From contig NZ_BONV01000007.1 in assembly GCF_016862895.1 (NCBI RefSeq), forward strand, positions 62,001-126,000: DNA of 64,000 nucleotides, given 5' to 3'. This DNA comes from Planotetraspora kaengkrachanensis. GTDB taxonomy: Bacteria; Actinomycetota; Actinomycetes; Streptosporangiales; Streptosporangiaceae. Position numbers and translations under genes: made by a program. The notes beneath the pieces were generated by a model that saw nothing but the letters and a program-made list of their open reading frames with translations, searched no databases and was not told where the DNA came from. Of this stretch, positions 63,646 through 64,000 are shown piece by piece (the first letter of the stretch is position 1; each line of letters starts with the position of its first letter).

Positions 63646-64000
63646 GCAGGGCCTCCAGCACCGCGTCGTGGATCGTCGAGTCCTGGACGAGCACGGCGCG
63701 CTCGAGGTGCGCGGCCGTGGGGATCACGCTGTCCGCCGAGTTGACCAGCGCCACCGGGCGCCGCAGGTCGTTCCACATCAGCCGATGGATCCGGTGGGCC
63801 ACCTCGCTTCCCCAGGTGCCGCCCGCGGTGCCCTCCTCCGCCACCAGTACGGCTCTCGCTCCGCGGAGCACCGGCAGCAACGGCTCGGCGTCGAACGGAT
63901 ACAGCCGCGAGGGGACGAGCAGGCAGCAGGTGACCTCCTGCTCGAGCAACAGGCTGCGCATGGCCGTGACCACCCGGTCGACCATCCCGCCGGGAGCGAT
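63638..64000 (-). CDS. 2-oxoacid dehydrogenase E1 beta, C-terminal part (cut by window)
   Basis: The last ~120 residues of a transketolase C-terminal domain: MVDRVVTAMRSLLLEQEVTC, LVAEEGTAGGTWGSEVAHRI and the ending PTAAHLERAVLVQDSTIHDA, typical of E1 beta or a fused E1. The frame is open to base 64000 (preceding residues IAPGG), so the gene continues outside. The stop overlaps the E2 start by 8 bases. It forms one operon with E2. Confidence 0.85.
   Translation of the reverse strand: MAPGGMVDRVVTAMRSLLLEQEVTCCLLVPSRLYPFDAEPLLPVLRGARAVLVAEEGTAGGTWGSEVAHRIHRLMWNDLRRPVALVNSADSVIPTAAHLERAVLVQDSTIHDAVLEALRD

Overview
The window is very GC-rich, uses many GTG starts and 4-base start/stop overlaps, and carries recA-recX, DUF3046, rny, miaB-miaA-dapF, gluABCD, a CU044_5270-type protein and DUF2277. 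This marks an actinomycete chromosome. The gene families fit Streptosporangiales best, but that rank is an inference; no rRNA or tRNA gene was found that would settle it.

Layout. (1) 1-7.7 kb: glyoxylate block with malate synthase (cut by the window edge), a DUF1016 nuclease, the glcDEF glycolate oxidase operon and a coupled IclR regulator. GlcDEF makes glyoxylate and malate synthase consumes it. (2) 7.4-9.5 kb: DUF2277, then an ECF sigma factor coupled to a membrane-anchored CU044_5270 protein. (3) 9.6-14.7 kb: a DctA dicarboxylate carrier and a CitA/DcuS-type two-component system, separated by an orphan IS605-type tnpB. (4) 14.7-16.1 kb: an HNH lipoprotein and repeat array A. (5) 16.1-21.2 kb: glycine betaine-type ABC system (proV, a double-length permease, proX) plus a second proX. 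(6) 21.7-28.1 kb: an SDR, a large repeat-like protein, an SCO6745-family protein, then dapF, miaA and ogt in one minus-strand run. (7) 28.2-39.3 kb: accessory block of regulators, SDRs, a phosphotransferase, a LuxR/LAL regulator that looks frameshifted, two gene remnants, RNase Z and a GlxA-type regulator. (8) 39.3-43.1 kb: extradiol dioxygenase-like gene, repeat array B, a proline-rich membrane protein and miaB. (9) 43.4-47.5 kb: gluABCD glutamate uptake operon and an extra binding protein. (10) 47.6-57.2 kb: S9 peptidase, rny, recX, recA with a LexA box, a NatAB-like ABC exporter with its regulator, DUF3046 and a VOC protein. (11) 57.4-64 kb: Lhr helicase, then E2 and a partial E1-beta of a 2-oxoacid dehydrogenase.

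The strongest unexplained signal is the pair of non-coding arrays at 15531-16056 and 40081-40628. Both are built from a roughly 20-base motif ending in TGCATGATCAC. Left copies face one way and right copies the other. Spacing is 53-54 bp, with 22 and 32 bp steps at the ends of array B; all are close to whole numbers of DNA turns. No cas genes are nearby and the 53-bp period is not a multiple of three, so the arrays are neither CRISPR nor protein repeats. They look like helically phased, mirror-symmetric protein-binding arrays, but their role is unknown.
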